Source: Chitinophagaceae bacterium
GTDB lineage: Bacteria; Bacteroidota; Bacteroidia; Chitinophagales; Chitinophagaceae
Length of the DNA stretch: 64,000 nt
Assembly (NCBI GenBank): GCA_020403425.1
Contig: JADBXR010000018.1
Coordinates: 124,001 to 188,000, forward strand
Reading direction: 5' to 3'
The notes below the pieces were generated by a model. That model had not been told where the DNA came from. It worked only from the letters and a program-made list of their open reading frames with translations, and made no database searches. Numbering within the stretch: the stretch's first letter is position 1; each line of letters begins with the position of its first letter. This document shows positions 61,901 to 64,000 of the stretch, piece by piece. The position numbers and the translations under genes were made by a program.

Positions 61901-62079
61901 CTGAAACCGAGATACTTTAAAAAGTCTCTCCTGGGCGCTTTTGCTTCTAAAAAGCTGGTGCTTTTGCTTTCATCGGCAACAAAAGGTAGTTCTTCCCTGA
62001 ATTCATCTTTCACATCCTTGTTGTATGCGTCTGACTGATTCAGCTCTCCAAAACTTTGCCAGTGCTTTTTTTGCTCCAT
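58951..62079 (-). CDS. actB: ACIII subunit ActB (TAT-variant molybdopterin oxidoreductase-like plus 4Fe-4S ferredoxin)
   Basis: A 1,042-residue periplasmic subunit. N-terminal region has a twin-Arg signal ([23 protein letters not shown], in parts). The first two thirds are a molybdopterin oxidoreductase-like fold without visible Mo ligands. The C-terminal third carries four ferredoxin clusters: [45 protein letters not shown] and CSFCVQRL. It wires electrons through iron-sulfur clusters to ActA/E. Full length. Confidence 0.93.
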   Translation of the reverse strand: [1042 protein letters not shown]

Positions 62080-62246
62080 ATGCTAATTTGAAAATTTGAG
62101 AATTTGAAAATTTGAAAATGCTGAACAAGCCTTTCAAAAATTCTCTCTTTCTTTAATACTATTATGATACTGCTTTTCTAAAAATTCTTTTGAAAACAAA
62201 GGTTTGAAAACCCAATCAGACCCTCAAACCTCCGGTCATCAGCTGA
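62080..62246. repeat. Short-word repeat TTTGAAAA array and leader of actB
   Basis: ATTTGAAAATTTGAGAATTTG and AAATTTGAAAATG words immediately upstream of actB (62088-62119), without a strong reverse complement half nearby (CTTTCAAAAATTC is close). The rest of the 167-bp gap is AT-rich without further signal. Confidence 0.6.
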
Positions 62247-63500
62247 TCAATAGTGACATTTCTGACACTCTGTGCCACCGATCTTCTCTACGGTAATACC
62301 TTTCGTGCTGTCGATCTTGCCAGACTTCAGGTCCTGATGGTATTTCTCGTAAATACTGTAAAAACCGTTGTCCTTGAATTGCACTTTGGTCTCGCGGTGA
62401 CAGTTTACGCACCAACCCATGCTCAGGTCAGAGAACTGTTTCACTTCGTCCATTTTCTGGATCTCGCCGTGGCAGGTCTGACAGGCAACCTGTCCTGCTT
62501 TTACGTGCTGTGAGTGATTGAAATATACGTGGTCGGGCAGGTTGTGGATACGGGCCCACTCGATCGGCTTGGCCTGTGTGGCATCCCAGGGTTTCCCCTC
62601 TTCGAATCCTGCGTATTTGTATAATTTTTTAATCTCGGCGGTACCATCTACCTCTTTACCTTCCTCATCGTACAGTTTCTCTCCCTTGTACTCGTTGATG
62701 TTCATGTGACAGTTCATACAAACGTTCACAGAAGGGATGGTGGCCTGTTTGCCCTGGTAAACACCGGTATGGCAATACTGACAGTTGATCTGGTTAACAC
62801 CTGCGTGCACCTTATGTGAGTAGTAGATCGGCTGAACGGGCTGGTAATCCTTGCTCCGTCCCAGGGCCATGGCGCCTTTGGAGGTCAGGTAACCACCTAC
62901 GATGAACAGGATCACGGTCACAAAAGCGATATACGCTTTGTTTCTCCAGAAAGGAACCGGCTCAACGGGCGCAAACCCTTCGCGCTCGTCAGATAATTTC
63001 TTCAGGTTGGCATTCACCTGCAACAGGATCAGGGCCACAACGGCCAGGATCAGGGTCAGGATACCGAATAATAAGGTATTGTCGCCCTCGGCAGCCGGTG
63101 CAGCAGCTACGGCCGCTCCAGGTGCAGCGGCACCAGGGGCAGGTACAGACTTGATATAGGCCAGGATCGCATCAATATCGCCGTCTGACAGGCTTGAGAA
63201 AGCCGGCATCGCGGTCTTATTGTACTCCAGGTACAGGTCATTGGCGTACTTGTCGCCCGACTTTAACACGGCAGCACTGTTCTTGATCCAGGCGTGCAGT
63301 TTGGCCTTGTCGGTCCAACGATCTTCCACACCCGTCAGGGCCGGTCCGGTGGACTTTTTATGTACTGCGTGACAAGCCGCACAATTGGTCTGGAAAAGCG
63401 TTTTTCCGTCTTGTGCATTTGCAGTAGTACCCAGAGAAAAACTCAGGAAAAGAATAGTTCCGGTGAGGCATGTTTTGGCGAAACGTCTAAAAGATATCAT
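62247..63500 (-). CDS. actA: ACIII subunit ActA (multiheme cytochrome c)
   Basis: A 417-residue exported cytochrome with six CXXCH motifs: CAACH in an N-terminal monoheme domain, then CQYCH, CMNCH, CQTCH, CVNCH and CQKCH in a pentaheme domain. Signal peptide RFAKTCLTGTILFLSFSLGTTANA. A membrane span (LLFGILTLILAVVALILL) and another (AYIAFVTVILFIVGGYLTSKG) lie between them, after an Ala/Pro linker. First gene of the act-cox operon. I chose ATG 63500; the longer open frame to 63551 enters the promoter. Confidence 0.93.
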   Translation of the reverse strand: MISFRRFAKTCLTGTILFLSFSLGTTANAQDGKTLFQTNCAACHAVHKKSTGPALTGVEDRWTDKAKLHAWIKNSAAVLKSGDKYANDLYLEYNKTAMPAFSSLSDGDIDAILAYIKSVPAPGAAAPGAAVAAAPAAEGDNTLLFGILTLILAVVALILLQVNANLKKLSDEREGFAPVEPVPFWRNKAYIAFVTVILFIVGGYLTSKGAMALGRSKDYQPVQPIYYSHKVHAGVNQINCQYCHTGVYQGKQATIPSVNVCMNCHMNINEYKGEKLYDEEGKEVDGTAEIKKLYKYAGFEEGKPWDATQAKPIEWARIHNLPDHVYFNHSQHVKAGQVACQTCHGEIQKMDEVKQFSDLSMGWCVNCHRETKVQFKDNGFYSIYEKYHQDLKSGKIDSTKGITVEKIGGTECQKCHY

Positions 63501-63548
63501 ATTCACAAACTGTGGTTCTTGGTGTGGAAAAATATCCGTGAACGGCTG

Positions 63549-63556
63549 CAAAAATA
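63549..63556 (-). promoter_or_regulatory. act-cox operon promoter -7 element TATTTTTG
   Basis: An exact TAnnTTTG match 49 bp before the actA ATG on the minus strand, preceded at a distance of about 22 nt by CTTGG (weak -33). Confidence 0.55.
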
Positions 63557-63738
63557 TGACAGGAAGCTGACAAAAACTCCAAGGCTAAAAAATTTTTTTA
63601 TCCTTACCAGGCCTGCATTTCAGCCGATTCGGGCCGGGTCCTTTCAAAACATGTCATGAAATTGGAACGATATTGATCGGAGCCGCTTATTTACGAAGTG
63701 GCAAAAGATTAGTCAGATTTTTATCCCATTTTTGACCC

Positions 63739-64000
63739 ATGTTTAAACGCCTGCAACAGAAATGGGGGGTAAGCACCCGACAGTTCTGGATACTTTTCAT
63801 AATTTTTGGTCTTACCGGAACTACCACGGCCATGCTTACCCGATACATTACCAGTTGGTTAGGCATGGATGAAACCAGTTTCTGGCTCTGGAAACTGCTG
63901 TTACGGGTAGGCATGCTGCTTTTTGGCTACCAGGTGATCCTGCTCACCTACGGTTTCCTGCTGGGCCAGTGGGCCTTTTTCTGGAAATACGAGAAAAAAC
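63739..64000 (+). CDS. DUF6787-like small membrane protein (3' truncated by window)
   Basis: ATG 63739, frame open to the window end (87 residues visible). Segments: MFKRLQQKWGVSTRQFWILF, a membrane span (IIFGLTGTTTAMLTRYITSW), LWKLLLRVGMLLFGYQVILLTYGFLLGQW as a second span, then WKYEKK. I associate the pattern with the DUF6787 family of small Bacteroidota membrane proteins; function unknown. Divergent from the act operon. Confidence 0.65.
   Translation, partial: MFKRLQQKWGVSTRQFWILFIIFGLTGTTTAMLTRYITSWLGMDETSFWLWKLLLRVGMLLFGYQVILLTYGFLLGQWAFFWKYEKK

Overview
The window is chromosomal DNA from a Bacteroidota bacterium, most likely family Chitinophagaceae. The evidence is the alternative complex III/caa3 respiratory cluster, a T9SS-type sorting domain, a PaaABCDE epoxidase cluster with a TetR regulator, weak Shine-Dalgarno signals, and repeated use of the Bacteroidota -7 promoter element TAnnTTTG. 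I saw no prophage, insertion sequence or CRISPR array.

Layout. 1-4.2 kb: 3' end of ligA, a DUF2461 gene, asd with a probable attenuator leader, and a PfkB kinase. 4.2-11.2 kb: phenylacetate degradation (TetR regulator, paaE, paaABCD, paaG, paaI, paaY) with shared palindromic operators. 11.2-24.5 kb: housekeeping and lipid genes (obg, typA, an acyltransferase, a FabH-like enzyme, a lipid kinase, a patatin, ctaA, rnhB, a YciO/TsaC-like gene). 24.6-34 kb: a cupin/JmjC protein, a NarL-type regulator, an unpaired korB, an AhpD-like protein, an S9 peptidase, an amidase, an acyl-CoA dehydrogenase and a MarR regulator. 34-40.3 kb: a hydrolase, a GT2 glycosyltransferase, an ABC permease, O-antigen ligase and Wzz-like genes, and an Lrp regulator. 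40.3-41.4 kb: a noncoding block with a tRNA-like RNA candidate and three tandem terminator/repeat units. 41.4-45.8 kb: a T9SS protein and a frameshifted repeat adhesin or fibre. 45.8-47.1 kb: trmB, a DUF5522-like gene and an ATL-like gene. 47.2-63.5 kb, all on the minus strand: the respiratory operon actABCDEF-cox2-cox1-ctaB-cox3-cox3'-cox4-sco-DUF420. A DUF6787-like gene runs off the right end.

How the genes work together. The act/cox genes encode quinol to cytochrome c to oxygen electron transfer plus heme O synthesis and copper delivery; ctaA (heme A) lies about 24 kb away. The paa genes activate phenylacetyl-CoA by epoxidation and isomerise the epoxide; the ring-opening, beta-oxidation and ligase genes (paaZ, J, H, K) are not in the window.

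Most interesting items: (1) a class-II-tRNA-like RNA with an extra arm of about 95 nt followed directly by an intrinsic terminator; (2) a leader-peptide attenuator upstream of asd, with lysine-rich leader, antiterminator and terminator; (3) many intergenic arrays of degenerate short words arranged as inverted repeats, a different word at nearly every locus, one of which supplies the C-terminus of a protein; (4) a GCTAAC operator series at exact 34-bp steps upstream of paaA.
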